A stretch of 64,000 nt of DNA from Gloeophyllum trabeum ATCC 11539. Its lineage: Eukaryota; Basidiomycota; Agaricomycetes; Gloeophyllales; Gloeophyllaceae. Positions 35,538-46,777 of the stretch are shown piece after piece. The position numbers and the translations under genes were made by a program. The stretch is taken from assembly GCF_000344685.1 (NCBI RefSeq), contig NW_006920419.1:172891-236890 (forward strand). Direction: 5' to 3'. Positions within the stretch are counted from its first letter, which is position 1; every line of letters begins with the position of its first letter. Under the pieces are notes generated by a model that had not been told where the DNA came from, ran no database searches, and was given only the letters and a program-made list of their open reading frames with translations.

Positions 35538-37068
35538 ATGTTCAGCCTGCCCACCGCCGTCTCTCTTTTGTTTCTTGCACTGGCCGAGGCTGCGCGTGCA
35601 TCGCCATGCCTCGCGTTCGACGCCAACTTCAACCTGCACGTCTTTGGCCTTGACGGTAAAGACTGGAATGCGGGTACTCAGGACCAGTGGACGTCGGGTA
35701 CGCCTTGTTCCTGCTCACTACTTACGCCGGTGGAACTGACTCCTGAATCCAGGTAGTGCGACGGACATAACTACCTCTGGCCGACCGTAGGTATTTTGCG
35801 ACGTGCGCAGCAGACTAGTCCTAACTGAGTTGCAGACCCTTTGATGGTTCGAATACGACGTGCTACCTCGCTCAGGTATGCATCTGGCAGAATGTTGCGT
35901 CGAGGATTGGTCTGACAGCAAGTTTAGTTTTACAATGCCATCTACGTCATGAACGGCGATAAATCACAGCCTTCTGCTGTCCACATCTACGATGCGGGGG
36001 CAAAGTCATGGTCAACTCAGTCCGTCACCACAGGCGGTTTTGACCCGTCCAACTTCGTCACCATTCTCGACCATGATACGAACGTCTTCTGTGAGTTTGA
36101 ACAAGTTAAGCCCTGTAGGAACTGTCGTGCTAACCAATACCATATAGACGCGCTTTCCAAGGGCGAGTTATACTTCTTGGACATGGGTGCCCTCACAACG
36201 GCGAACAGCTCTGCCCTCACCTGGAATGACGTCGGAAAGCCCTCGTTCTCTACAGATAACTACCAGCCCGTCATGGCCATCGCGCAGAACCACGTACACT
36301 TCCTCGATGTGCCAAATGTCCCTGCTGGAAGTGCCCAGATTTTTGTGATTCACTGTTTGTGTTTTTTCTTCCTTACCCACTTCAAGTTCGGAGTAGCTGA
36401 CTATCCTCGCCTCTAGTCTCATACTTCCAGCCCGAGGCGCAGTCGTACTCCGGCGACACATTCCCCGCGACACACGGCCAAGCGACTTCGTTCTTCCAGG
36501 AGTCTGGCGTGAGTATCTTTACCTGCACCTGAACACCATCCCCGGCTCACCCAGTCATCTCGCTAGGTGCAACAAGAATTCGCGTTCATCCCCGATGACG
36601 GCTCGGCAACCTACGTCATCAACGTAGAGGTCCTTTTTCCTCCCATCTCTTCCTCTTCCTCCTGCTCACACCATCACCCAGACAAACTCCTCGACCGCCC
36701 TTGCAGGTCCCACCATCAAAGACTCCTCCGCGACCTACTTCGCCGGCATCTCCTCGCTCGTGCAGCTCGCTTCCGACGGTACCGTCTCGTACCTCCCGTA
36801 CAAGCAGGGCGACGCGCAGACGAACAAGGCCGCGTCGTGGAACAAGGTCACCGCCATCGCCGCCGTCGCGCCCCCGTCGAACTCGAGCTCTAACAGCGTG
36901 TCGGGCTCTGGGAAGGCCGGCGCGAGCTCGACGGGTAGCAGCGGCGGGGCGAAGCCAAGCGGCAGCGCGGGCTCGGACCAGAGCAACGGCGGCGCCGTGG
37001 GGCGGCAGGTGAAGGCGGGCGCCGTGGGCGCGGCGCTGCTCGCCGTGCTCGGGTTTGCTCTGCTTTGA
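35538..37068 (+). CDS. Secreted GPI-anchored protein of unknown function
   Basis: The protein starts with a clear signal peptide (MFSLPTAVSLLFLALAEAARA, cleavage likely before SPCLAFD). The middle reads as short strand-rich segments with spaced Trp, Gly and Asp (SAVHIYDAGAKSWSTQSV, VTILDHDTNVFYALSKGELY, VQLASDGTVSYLPYKQG), which could form a beta-propeller. The C-terminus has a Ser/Gly/Asn-rich linker followed by AVGAALLAVLGFALL, a GPI-attachment signal. Exons are short and separated by about six introns; the last exon ends at TGA 37066-37068. Similar proteins are common in Agaricomycetes and are thought to be wall- or membrane-bound, but no catalytic motif is recognised. The MITE ends only 167 nt upstream of the ATG, so it lies in the promoter. 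Confidence 0.75.
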
Positions 37069-37372
37069 TTCTAGACCACCGACATCTGACTGGGACTATC
37101 AACCAACATTAACATCTACTGCATTTTCAACTAAGTACGCACGGACGTTACGACTATTAATCGCATTTGTATTTGCCTATTCCGTGCATTTTTCGGATTT
37201 CCCCTCGCTTTCCGTACCCTCCTTCCCCTTACCTACTCGTTCATACATATGGAACACTTCCCTTAGTTAACCAAGGTGTCGGTAGGCTATACATATAATA
37301 TAGGCTACGGATGTCTAGACATAGCTATGAGAATGTAGTATACATGGTTGTGGAATTTCCAGCTAGCAATGT

Positions 37373-39200
37373 TTGCGGTACGCTTGTTCGACCGCTTCCT
37401 CAAACTTGGGAGTATCACCAAGATGTATACCCTGCTTGCCGCCGGATGATATACCCCTTCATCGGACGTGAGGATGGTACAATTCTAACCGATTAGCTCC
37501 GAGGACGAGACTCACCTTGGGTGTCTCGACATACTCCAAGCCCTTCTCGTCGAGGTGTATCATCCAGTGCCTGTGCACTAACATCTCCAGCAGCGCCTGT
37601 AGCTTACCAATATCCAGCTCGCCCCTCACGTAGTTCGGCGACGGGCGGCTCGTGTTGAACAGGCCGCGCATGCGGCCCTCTTCCACCATGTTGAGCTGGA
37701 ACCCGCAACCCTGAGGGCACGTCCAGATGAGGTCAGCGCCGATGCGGGCCCGCTCGAGACCCCAGGGTGGGTACGAGTCGAGGATGTCGGGGTCGGGCGA
37801 GGAGAGGGACGAGGCGGAGGCGCTGGAGCTTGGAGAGGAGGGCTGGGAGAAGTCAGAGTCGTAGATGTCGCCGTGGTTTGGGCGGGGTTTGCTGAGTCGG
37901 GGCCTGGCATTTGGCCTCACGAGGGGCAGGGCGGAGGGCTGCTATCGTCAGTGAACAAGCGGGTGGTGAGAAGGGAGAACCTACTGCGCTCCGTTTCGTT
38001 CGTCCGGAAGGCTCGGGTTGTATTTCTGGGCTTGAGCTATGCTGCCGGGGCGGATTCACTTCCATCTCAACTTCTTCCTCCTCGTCTTCCTGGTCCTCTT
38101 CGGCGTCACTGGCATAGTACCCAGCGGGTACGCCCCACTGCACTCCGTGCCTACTTGCCTTGACCCGCTGGAGCTTCGCGTCCTTGATAAACGCATTCCA
38201 CACGTCCAGATCGATGATCCGCCGCTGCTTCTGCCGCGCGCGCTGCTCGTCGCGGATCCACTCAGCGTGCTCCGCAAACGCGGCGTACACCTCTGCGCGG
38301 TGGACCTGGCGCAGCAGGCGCGGGCGGCGGAGGAGGCCCTGCGCGGGGTCGATGAGGTCCTTGTCGCGCGCCTTGCAGAGGAGGCGCTGCGTCTTGGCGT
38401 GCTCGGGGTAGGCGCAGTGCTGGAAGTAGCCTTTGACGAAGAAGGTGATGTCGCGCTTCGCAGGGGGAACGGAGGGGTCTTGCAAGGCTATATGCGTCAT
38501 GGTATTGAGCAGGCGGTAGCGGTCGAGGTAGAGTTCGCTTCGGGTGTAGGTCTCGATGTCCATGCTGAGGACTTCGTAGTGCCGGTTCCTAGATAAAAGA
38601 AAGCGTGAGCGACAGGCCTGAAGGGTGGGATATGCACCTTACCGGTCTCTCGTCGTCAACATGAGACCCATTGGGACAAGGTCAGCTAGTTAACATCAGA
38701 ATAATCTCTTCCTAGAGCCTCCGGTTGTACCCACATGTAAGATAGCCAGCAGACATATTCTTGTAACCTTGTATCCACACTCGCACTTTGTCGCCTCTTG
38801 CGATCGGCGACTTGTAGATGAGACTCAATGACGGACATGGCGCAGTGCCCTTGTTCTTCTTGCCCCATTTGCGGCGGATGCTATCCTGGAGCTGCTTTTG
38901 CCCCTCGGCCGTGATCCACGAGAGGTTGCCGATTTCGAGGACGCCTCTGAAACGGACGGGGTCTGTCGGGCGGGACTCAATATTAAGCGGCTCCAATTCA
39001 GTCAAACTTGATAGCCGGAGTGGTTTGTGGATTTTCGGTCAGAGGATGAGAGTGACATACCCTGTAGGTTTCCCTCGGCATTCGAGCATCAGGCCTTTCA
39101 AGCTCAAGATCCTGCTTGGGGTCGTCTTGCACGCATCTGTGAGAAACTGCTCGTCCATGTAGGGCCCAAAGGGCTCGGAGATGAGTTCGCGGATATCCAT
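37373..39200 (-). CDS. Conserved-looking hypothetical protein with acidic tract
   Basis: ATG at 39198-39200 begins MDIRELISEPFGPYMDEQFL. Exons can be joined in phase through FRGVLEIGNLSWITAEGQKQ, KVRVWIQGYKNMSAGYLTSD, LVPMGLMLTTRDRNRHYEVL, SMDIETYTRSELYLDRYRLL and on through a basic/alpha-helical part (HAEWIRDEQRARQKQRRIID). A strongly acidic run (about 38060-38110, DAEEDQEDEEEEVEMEV) and a Ser/Pro-rich linker follow. The C-terminal part (LIWTCPQGCGFQLNMVEEGR) contains a C-x-x-x-C pair and ends, after a final intron, with FEEAVEQAYRKHC. I do not recognise the family. The order of a folded N-terminal domain, an acidic/basic linker and a compact C-terminal domain suggests a nuclear protein, but this is only an impression. 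The right-hand end of the gene is 267 nt from the second gap-flanking repeat. Confidence 0.62.
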
Positions 39201-39466
39201 TGGCAACGCAGGCGCAGATATGGGCTTCAATTCTGTTCGATTCTACAAGCAAAAGCTTGCGGTAAGAATAGCGGGCAATGATCCTACGCCAAATTACAAG
39301 CAAGGCTAATCACGATCGGGTAAGCATAGTGTCGCAATGCTTGACGGTGCAGCATCACAACGCGTTTGCCGGTTAGAGGCTCACATCGAAGTCCCGACCC
39401 ATCAAGCAATGCTACAGTTCGCTCCTCCAACGTGACTAGCGGATGAAGCACGTATGTGCTTGCTTT

Positions 39467-40093
39467 CGAGCTTGGAGGCAACAAACGAGGCCAATAGTGT
39501 AGGGTAGAAGGCTCACTAAAATCAATCAGAACTGATTCCTGGCTGGGAGAAGAGGTAACAGGAAGGATATTAATATGCAAGCAGATGTATCGCGGCGCCT
39601 CAGGTCGGTATCGGTAGGCTAGTGCATATTTCCGATACAGCATAGGGAAGTCCCCCCTTAGCCCGCTTTTGGAAGTGAACCCTACCCAAACGAGTAGCTG
39701 GGGCGCCGCAGCAGTGGTAAACCACGTGCGTGGACCTTGCCGAATATACGGCAAGGAACTTCGTGCTGTTGACTCCCCGTTGTGCTCGCAGTACTATAAC
39801 CTAGTAGTTGTAATTTATCCTGTAGATAATGTACCAGGAGGAGCTACTGAGCTTTGGGACTCCCCATTGACAGTAGGAGACAGTCTGAAAAGCTACAGTT
39901 CTCTCAGCGTGATTTTTGATCCCAGTAAGGCTTCTACTGGGCCACATTTAGTGCCTCGACCCCCCCACTTTAAAGAAATTGTGTACACGAGGTTCTATGC
40001 GCTCTTGCGCATTCAGCGCGTACGTTATAGGCAGTATAACCCTCGGTGTAGGGTAGAGGAACCGTTGAAGAGGTCGAGACTATATACGTGCCG
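39467..40093. repeat. Left copy of a ~627-bp duplication flanking the second N gap
   Basis: Bases 39467-40093 recur as 40601-41226. The only difference I saw is one extra A in the left copy near 39481. As at the first gap, the left copy stops exactly at the N run and the right copy starts right after it. Confidence 0.9.
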
Positions 40094-40600
40094 NNNNNNN
40101 NNNNNNNNNNNNNNNNNNNNNNNNNNNNNNNNNNNNNNNNNNNNNNNNNNNNNNNNNNNNNNNNNNNNNNNNNNNNNNNNNNNNNNNNNNNNNNNNNNNN
40201 NNNNNNNNNNNNNNNNNNNNNNNNNNNNNNNNNNNNNNNNNNNNNNNNNNNNNNNNNNNNNNNNNNNNNNNNNNNNNNNNNNNNNNNNNNNNNNNNNNNN
40301 NNNNNNNNNNNNNNNNNNNNNNNNNNNNNNNNNNNNNNNNNNNNNNNNNNNNNNNNNNNNNNNNNNNNNNNNNNNNNNNNNNNNNNNNNNNNNNNNNNNN
40401 NNNNNNNNNNNNNNNNNNNNNNNNNNNNNNNNNNNNNNNNNNNNNNNNNNNNNNNNNNNNNNNNNNNNNNNNNNNNNNNNNNNNNNNNNNNNNNNNNNNN
40501 NNNNNNNNNNNNNNNNNNNNNNNNNNNNNNNNNNNNNNNNNNNNNNNNNNNNNNNNNNNNNNNNNNNNNNNNNNNNNNNNNNNNNNNNNNNNNNNNNNNN
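40094..40600. other. Assembly gap (507 N)
   Basis: A run of 507 N bases between two near-identical blocks; the real sequence may have no gap here. Frames spanning it are artefacts. Confidence 0.99.
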
Positions 40601-41226
40601 CGAGCTTGGAGGCACAAACGAGGCCAATAGTGTAGGGTAGAAGGCTCACTAAAATCAATCAGAACTGATTCCTGGCTGGGAGAAGAGGTAACAGGAAGGA
40701 TATTAATATGCAAGCAGATGTATCGCGGCGCCTCAGGTCGGTATCGGTAGGCTAGTGCATATTTCCGATACAGCATAGGGAAGTCCCCCCTTAGCCCGCT
40801 TTTGGAAGTGAACCCTACCCAAACGAGTAGCTGGGGCGCCGCAGCAGTGGTAAACCACGTGCGTGGACCTTGCCGAATATACGGCAAGGAACTTCGTGCT
40901 GTTGACTCCCCGTTGTGCTCGCAGTACTATAACCTAGTAGTTGTAATTTATCCTGTAGATAATGTACCAGGAGGAGCTACTGAGCTTTGGGACTCCCCAT
41001 TGACAGTAGGAGACAGTCTGAAAAGCTACAGTTCTCTCAGCGTGATTTTTGATCCCAGTAAGGCTTCTACTGGGCCACATTTAGTGCCTCGACCCCCCCA
41101 CTTTAAAGAAATTGTGTACACGAGGTTCTATGCGCTCTTGCGCATTCAGCGCGTACGTTATAGGCAGTATAACCCTCGGTGTAGGGTAGAGGAACCGTTG
41201 AAGAGGTCGAGACTATATACGTGCCG
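40601..41226. repeat. Right copy of the ~627-bp gap-flanking duplication
   Basis: Near-identical to 39467-40093 with one single-base deletion near the start, which fits a contig-end sequencing error. The sequence runs on uninterrupted beyond 41226. Confidence 0.9.
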
Positions 41227-42005
41227 AGGTCCGGCAGATGCCAACCATGTGCATCTGCCGTTTTGGGCGGAGAATCCTGCCTTTTTGAGCACGCGCGAGA
41301 GCCTGGGGGGGACTTCTGCGACGCTGATACTAAACGGGTACAAGCCTCCATTAAAGACAGTTGCTCGTCTACTAAGTCTTTTTTAAGAGGCGCAGGATCA
41401 AGCCTAGGTATCGGACGTAAACAAGAAGGCGGGCGCATCGAGTTGCTAGGTATGAGATTCAACACTAGTGACTGTCAGCAAACGGTTTCTTCTACAGCAA
41501 GGGTCTGAATGGCGTTCTGCTGCAGAGAAATATCAACATGATCAGAGTAAGTATTTATGCAAGCCAAGTTAAAACTAGCCATCTTACTTGATAGGTACTT
41601 GGCCAGGAAAAGCTGCTCCAAAGGAACTCCTTATATTGGTACCTAACTACTTCGCCAAAAAGCCTGGAAGATAGCTTACCTATTGCCTCCTATTGCATTA
41701 TTAGACAGCCTTGGACTGGTGCCTAACTTGAAGTGCAGGCAAAAGGCATGTGGCTGCTATTCGGGGTCATGCCGTAATCATTGGGGTCTCCAGGGTCCTA
41801 CCTTAAACGGTGTCGCGTTCTCCCAAACAGACGCGTCTCAGGCAGAGCTACCCCCACCTCGTCTGCGCGTTTCTTTCTCGTATTTGCACCCTCGACTGCG
41901 AGACACGGCAGCTAGACTTGTTGCCCTGCTCTCGACAACTCACATCATATAACTTATTGCATATACTGGACTAATCGCGTTTTTTCGTTGGGCTGGGACG
42001 CCTCG

Positions 42006-42560
42006 ATGTCGACGGAGACCGAAGACCCGAGAGGAACGCTCTCAAGGACCATGTCGGAGCTGTCAATAAGCTCGCCAGGGTCGGCCAGCGAGGACTGGGA
42101 CCGCTCTGAGTACCCACAGGGCGAGGCAGCGACTCCGAGGAATTCGGTGGCATTTCCTGGAGAGAAGGGCGCGGGCGAGGAAGGCGAGACGCCAACTGGA
42201 GACGGAAAGGGGAAGAGGACGCTGAGCGAGCTCATGAAAGTGTACGCGGAGAAGGGAACGAGTGTGAAATTCAGTCCAGAGGAGGCAGCGAGACTAGCTG
42301 AAGTCTTAGGGCAATGGGTGAGTACTGTTAAATCTCTGCCTTCATTGCCTTCCATCCGGAGTTTATTCCTGCACATGCCGCCTCAGCCGCCTTTCTTACC
42401 CGTGAACGCGTCCCAGATAAACTCGGAATCATCCCCATACGAGGGCGAAGACGATTTCTTCTCGAAATCCCAAGACGACCTGTCATTACCAAAACGCTCG
42501 CCTTCGACCTCTGCTGACGGCCGGCCCCGGGGGCAAAGCGAGAGCCAGGCTAAGTCATGA
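42006..42560 (+). CDS. Small acidic hypothetical protein
   Basis: Exons 42006-42317 and 42417-42560 join in phase 0 across a 99-nt intron into 151 residues. The protein is rich in Ser, Glu, Asp and Gly. The central part (LSELMKVYAEKGTSVKFSPE, followed by EAARLAEVLGQW) looks like an amphipathic helical segment, and after the intron INSESSPYEGEDDFF is notable. The rest is probably disordered. No signal peptide or membrane segment is seen and no family is recognised. The consistent splice phase and codon use support a real gene. Confidence 0.6.
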   Translation: MSTETEDPRGTLSRTMSELSISSPGSASEDWDRSEYPQGEAATPRNSVAFPGEKGAGEEGETPTGDGKGKRTLSELMKVYAEKGTSVKFSPEEAARLAEVLGQWVSTVKSLPSLPSIRSLFLHMPPQPPFLPVNASQINSESSPYEGEDDFFSKSQDDLSLPKRSPSTSADGRPRGQSESQAKS

Positions 42561-44511
42561 CCCGTCCGACTCGCCTCGCTCCAAACCCTCTACCCCGGAG
42601 GTACAATGCTTGCCCATGGCTATTCGTCAGCGTAGATCGCTCCATGTTGTCCAGTTATCCGAGTCCGTTGGCCCACGACAATCTATTCCCCTCGGTTCGG
42701 TGCTTATATTTATTATTATTGATTTCGCGTTCTTCCTCACCCGTCACGACCTTTCACGAGCTTTACGACCCCTTCATGACCTTTTGGGACGGTGTCCGGC
42801 GTAGGTATATACGGGATCCTGTTGTACTTCTGAGCCAACTTGATCTTGCTACTCACATCTCTGCCTTTCTCCGCGAACGCCACCTCGTCCCGAAGCCCAA
42901 GGAGAATGGAAACTAGTTGCAACGAAGAAACTAGGGTTTTGCCTTCGCCGGTATCCCCTATGGTGTAGAACGCATACTCCAGAGTACTGCTGAGTATGCC
43001 TGTGCCCTGCTCCGCGATAACAATGCTTGGTATTCGTTCATTTCATTGATTGATCTAATCTGCGCGTATTGATAATCTCACACTGTTGACACGCCTTTTC
43101 ATCTCAGGTCTCTTTTTCTGCTTCTCCCGAGGTCAGATGCCTTCTTCATTCTCATCGCCAGCATTTTGACAGTCCTCAGCAGAATGGTCGTAATAGGTCT
43201 CCTGTTGAAGAGGCACTTTCAATTCTTCGCTGACACCGCAAGACTAATGAGAGTCGTTATCAAGCTGAGCTTTCGATTTTGACTCGGGGTGTTATGTGCG
43301 TTTACTATAGCCTAACTGCATATTTACGGACGTTCCCTTTGCGAAGCTGATTACCTCGGGTATGTACGCATGCATGCCCGAGGCGCAACCCGTCAAGAAC
43401 GCATCTATGATATGTCATTGGAGTGCCACCAGGGCTGGCATAACGTGTTCCCCCGATATGATTACGTGCCCTCTGCAGTTACTGAAGAACGTTCTGTCCT
43501 GCACGCAGATAACGACCACCAGAACGCAGACGATTACGACTGGCTAACAAGGACCCATATGGACCCATGATGTCCTGCATGTCGAGTTTCCGGAGCGACA
43601 TCAATATGCAAGCTGAGGCTGAGAGTCATTCCTTGGTTCGTGAGCAGGTCCAGGAAATCAAAGACGTTGGGTAACATTTCAGCTTGTTATCCTAACTTCC
43701 TCAATTTGTCGGGGATCGGCGTCTCCCCGGGGACTCCGCTGAGTGCGCGATGGCTGCTCTAATCCGACATGCTTTTAGGCTGCCAGGGCACTGATAATCT
43801 TTACGTCCGTCATCCACGGTGTGTCCTTCCGATCTTCTCGAAGAGACCAAGGTGGCCCTGCGTGTAATTGGGGTGAATGTATACCTCATTCGGTGGTGCT
43901 ACGCCGGAAACTTACTGCCATCACTCTTCGTATTTAGGCTAAATATGGTAATCAGCCTGCGACTCCTACTGTTCGATTCAGTTGTTGGTGAGTTCGTTCC
44001 CACAGCTTGGACGTGGTCGTACGCTCGGATACTGCAGACAGGACTGTGTATTGATGCCCTGCCGTATAGTGGAATTTGAACCCAAGTTTCTCCTGGCGCG
44101 CGCTACAGCGTGACAGGCGGAGTGTCTCACTAAGTTCAGCTAAGGAGGCCGATTTGCGTCGCATAACTCTCGTTAGGGTCCGTAGAGGGGAAGGTAATTG
44201 CTAATGTTAGCAAAGGTCCAGTTTAACCGCGCTCCCTACCCATCTCATGATGATCAGAGCATCGGTGTCACCTCTTCCATATTGCTTCTTTACTCTGTCC
44301 CGGGAACTGGATCCGGCGTTTTCCATTCATAGAGACCAAGTCCTAGATGCGTCCTCGGTGAGGCAGGTCCGCGGAAGGTATGCAATCTGCATATCTGCTC
44401 GGCATGGTGGATCTGATAGGTAAAGCTTTCTCAGGTCGTGGGCATATTGCTGGGGACATGAAAAACATAAAATCGGGCGCCTTCTGCTCATTAACCCCCC
44501 TTCCCGAGGCC
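42561..44511. other. Gene-poor region upstream of the delta-12 desaturase
   Basis: Nearly 2 kb without a supported protein gene. A short coding-like frame at about 43370-43570 has no known relatives. A tRNA-Asp-like relic is listed separately. No terminal inverted repeats were found. Confidence 0.45.
44070..44149 (-). pseudogene. Possible tRNA-Asp(GTC)-like relic
   Basis: On the minus strand the 5' part resembles fungal tRNA-Asp: CCTCCTTAG acceptor/D-arm start, a D-arm-like stretch, then CGCCTGTCACGC with a GTC anticodon. A T-arm-like GGGTTCAAATTCC follows. The anticodon stem is imperfect, there are extra bases before the T-arm, and the 3' acceptor strand does not pair with the 5' end. It is therefore not a functional tRNA gene, at best a decayed copy. 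Confidence 0.3.
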
Positions 44512-44517
44512 TATATA
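44512..44517 (+). promoter_or_regulatory. TATA box of the delta-12 desaturase gene
   Basis: TATATA lies 64 nt upstream of the ATG at 44576. The promoter role is inferred from position. Confidence 0.55.
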
Positions 44518-44575
44518 CTACCTGCGGGTGAAGCAGAGCCGCGCCTCGATATTGCTGCCTCGCCTTGTTACCACC

Positions 44576-46401
44576 ATGCTGTCCGCCCTCAACCCGTTCA
44601 AGAACAGCCGGGAATACGAAGCGAGGTATTTTGACTCCTTGCAGCTGGGTTGCGATGATCTGAGCGCTGCCCGCCCAGGCTGCGAAAGCCTTTCGTCCCG
44701 ACGTCCGTGACCCTGAAGCAGGTCCATGATGCGGTCCCTAAGGAGCTGCTGAAACCCAATGAATGGCTCAGCATGTACTACGTCCTGAGGGACGTCGCAC
44801 TGTGCTCTGGGTTCTTCTTCCTGGCCTCACAGATTGACCCGTGGGCGAAGACGAGCTATGGGGGGTATGTGGAGCCGGGGTGGCAGACGACTACTGCTCG
44901 ATGGGCGCTCTGGGCGGCGTACTGGTGGTTCCAGGGTTTGACCTGGGGTGGCATCTTTTGCTTAGGTAGGTGCCGTATTCCACACGTCGCCATTGTTTGG
45001 GCTGAAGAACTGTATTCCAGGTCACGATGTGGGTCCATGTGGTCGTCGCGCGGCTTGCGTCGAGCTGACGTTGTTCCTAGGCCGGGCATGGTACGTTGTT
45101 CAACTCGAAGATACTCAATCAGACAGTTGGGTACATCCTGCACGTGGTAAGTACCTCTCCATCCGGGCTCATGTCTGGACGTTGATCTCCTCTCAGTTCC
45201 TGCTCATCCCCTACTCCGCGTGGCGATCGACCCACCATGCCCACCACAAAGCGAACGTGTCGATGGAGCGGGACGAGAACTACCTTCCACACCTGCGAAG
45301 CGAGTACAAGCTGCCCGAGGAGAAGAAGGCCCAGCCTGCGGACTACGCCGAGGTCTTCGAGGAGACGCCCATCTGGACGCTGACGCGGATGCTGATCATG
45401 CAGGGTATGGGGTGGTGGCTGTATCTGACGAGGAATACGCTCGGAGCGAAGATGTATCCTCCGGGCACGAACCACTTCAGCCCCTGGTCTCCGCTGTTTA
45501 AGCCTGCTCAGCGTCAGTTCATGGCTCTGTACTTGTTGTTGTCCTTGCGACTTATCCCGACCTCCATATAGGACCAGCCATCATCGTATCCGACATCGGC
45601 TTAGTGTGCATGACCACCGTTCTGTACCTGTGGACACGCCAGTGCGGTTTGAGCGCCTTCATCAAGTGCTATTTCATCCCGTACCTGATGGTCAATCATT
45701 GGTCAGCATCCATAACATCGGGAGGTTGTAAAAATATTCACTTCACTGACCCGGTGTCCAGGATCGTTATGTTCACATACTTGCATCACTCGGATCCGAC
45801 CATCCCGCATTACCGCAGGGGCCAGTGGTCTTTCATGAGAGGCGCTTCTGCCACTGTTGACAGGCCCTTGATGGGCTGGATGGGTCGGTTCTTCTTGCAT
45901 AATGTAGGATGGCTCCCTTCAGTTTCGGAACCAAGGGCTGATGATTATTCTAAAGATATCGCATGACCACGTCGCGCACCATTTCTTTATCAAGGCGCCT
46001 TTCTGTACGTCCTTTCTGGTGCTATGATGTGGCTGGTGAGACTGATCCCTCCGCAGACAACGGTCCTAAGATAACCAAGCTTATTCGACGGGTGCTGCAA
46101 GATGACTACAACTACGACACTACCGTACGTATCATGATCCCCCACTATGGTCAAACTTAATGTCATGCAGAATACGTGGTACGCACTGTACCGATCGTTT
46201 ACCCAGTGCCTCTTCGTTGAAGAGGAGGGAGAGATCATTTTCTACAAGAACAAGTACGGTAAGGCGGCGCGGGAAGTGGACGAGAAGGTTTTGCAGGAGA
46301 TCAGTCAAGGATGGAACTCGAAAGCTCAAGATGCGTTGGACGAGAAAGAGCCCATGACGGACGAGGTGACAGGCGAGCCAACGGACGTGGAAACTCAGTG
46401 A
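44576..46401 (+). CDS. Delta-12 (oleate) fatty acid desaturase
   Basis: Exons begin 44576-44625, 44679-44965, an 8-nt microexon 45021-45028, then 45081-45146 and from 45197 onward. The three histidine boxes of membrane-bound acyl-lipid desaturases are complete: H98-D-A-G-H102 (assembled across the microexon), HHAHH in STHHAHHKA, and HVAHH in SHDHVAHHFF, the last also created by splicing. Hydrophobic segments (ALWAAYWWFQGLTWGGIFCL, SDIGLVCMTTVLYLWT) lie where membrane spans are expected. There is no cytochrome b5 domain, in contrast to the delta-9 enzyme, so free cytochrome b5 must supply the electrons. The enzyme converts oleate to linoleate in ER phospholipids. A delta-15/omega-3 or bifunctional specificity cannot be excluded from sequence alone. 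The C-terminus is acidic. The TGA is at 46399-46401. Confidence 0.92.
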
Positions 46402-46777
46402 GCGAATGGAAAGTCCGGGGATTATGCGCCTTACATCGAAAGTGACCTTCTCGGTGGGGTCTTGGTTTTCTCTGTTGTAGTCCTACTCAGGTACTAGCTT
46501 TGCGTTGAAGAATAACAAGCACTTAGGCTTCTGTATCATTTCGTTGTATAAGGCTTGAACGTGAGTGACACTAGGGCACTGTACTCCAGGGAGATCTCCA
46601 TAAGCTTCAATGCTTAACACCTCTTATAACGTTTGCAAGCCAGAATCTGACTCAAAAAAGGACTTCTACCTCGCAAGGAAGTGATAATAAAGCCAGCGGC
46701 AATCCTGACAATCAATTTTTGAGGAACATGATCTTAATTCAAATTTAAATTCTGAATTTCAGGCGATCGCGTAGAGT
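46402..46777. other. Intergenic
   Basis: 3' flank of the desaturase and upstream region of the DCP1 gene; AT-rich near 46735-46765. No gene seen. Confidence 0.5.

Larger units (their letters stand above)
39201..42005. other. Gene-poor region around the second assembly gap
   Basis: Beyond the duplicated blocks and the N run nothing is recognised. Open frames here have no family resemblance. Two hairpins stand out: 39735-39756 (8-bp stem, 6-nt loop; repeated in the right-hand copy) and 41232-41260 (9-bp stem, 11-nt loop). They could belong to a decayed transposable element, but no terminal repeats or protein relics support this. Confidence 0.4.

Noticed and set aside
39669..40887. Long open frames on both strands crossing the second run of N
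   Set aside because: Same artefact; the parts outside the gap show no family similarity and are repeated only because the flanks are duplicated.
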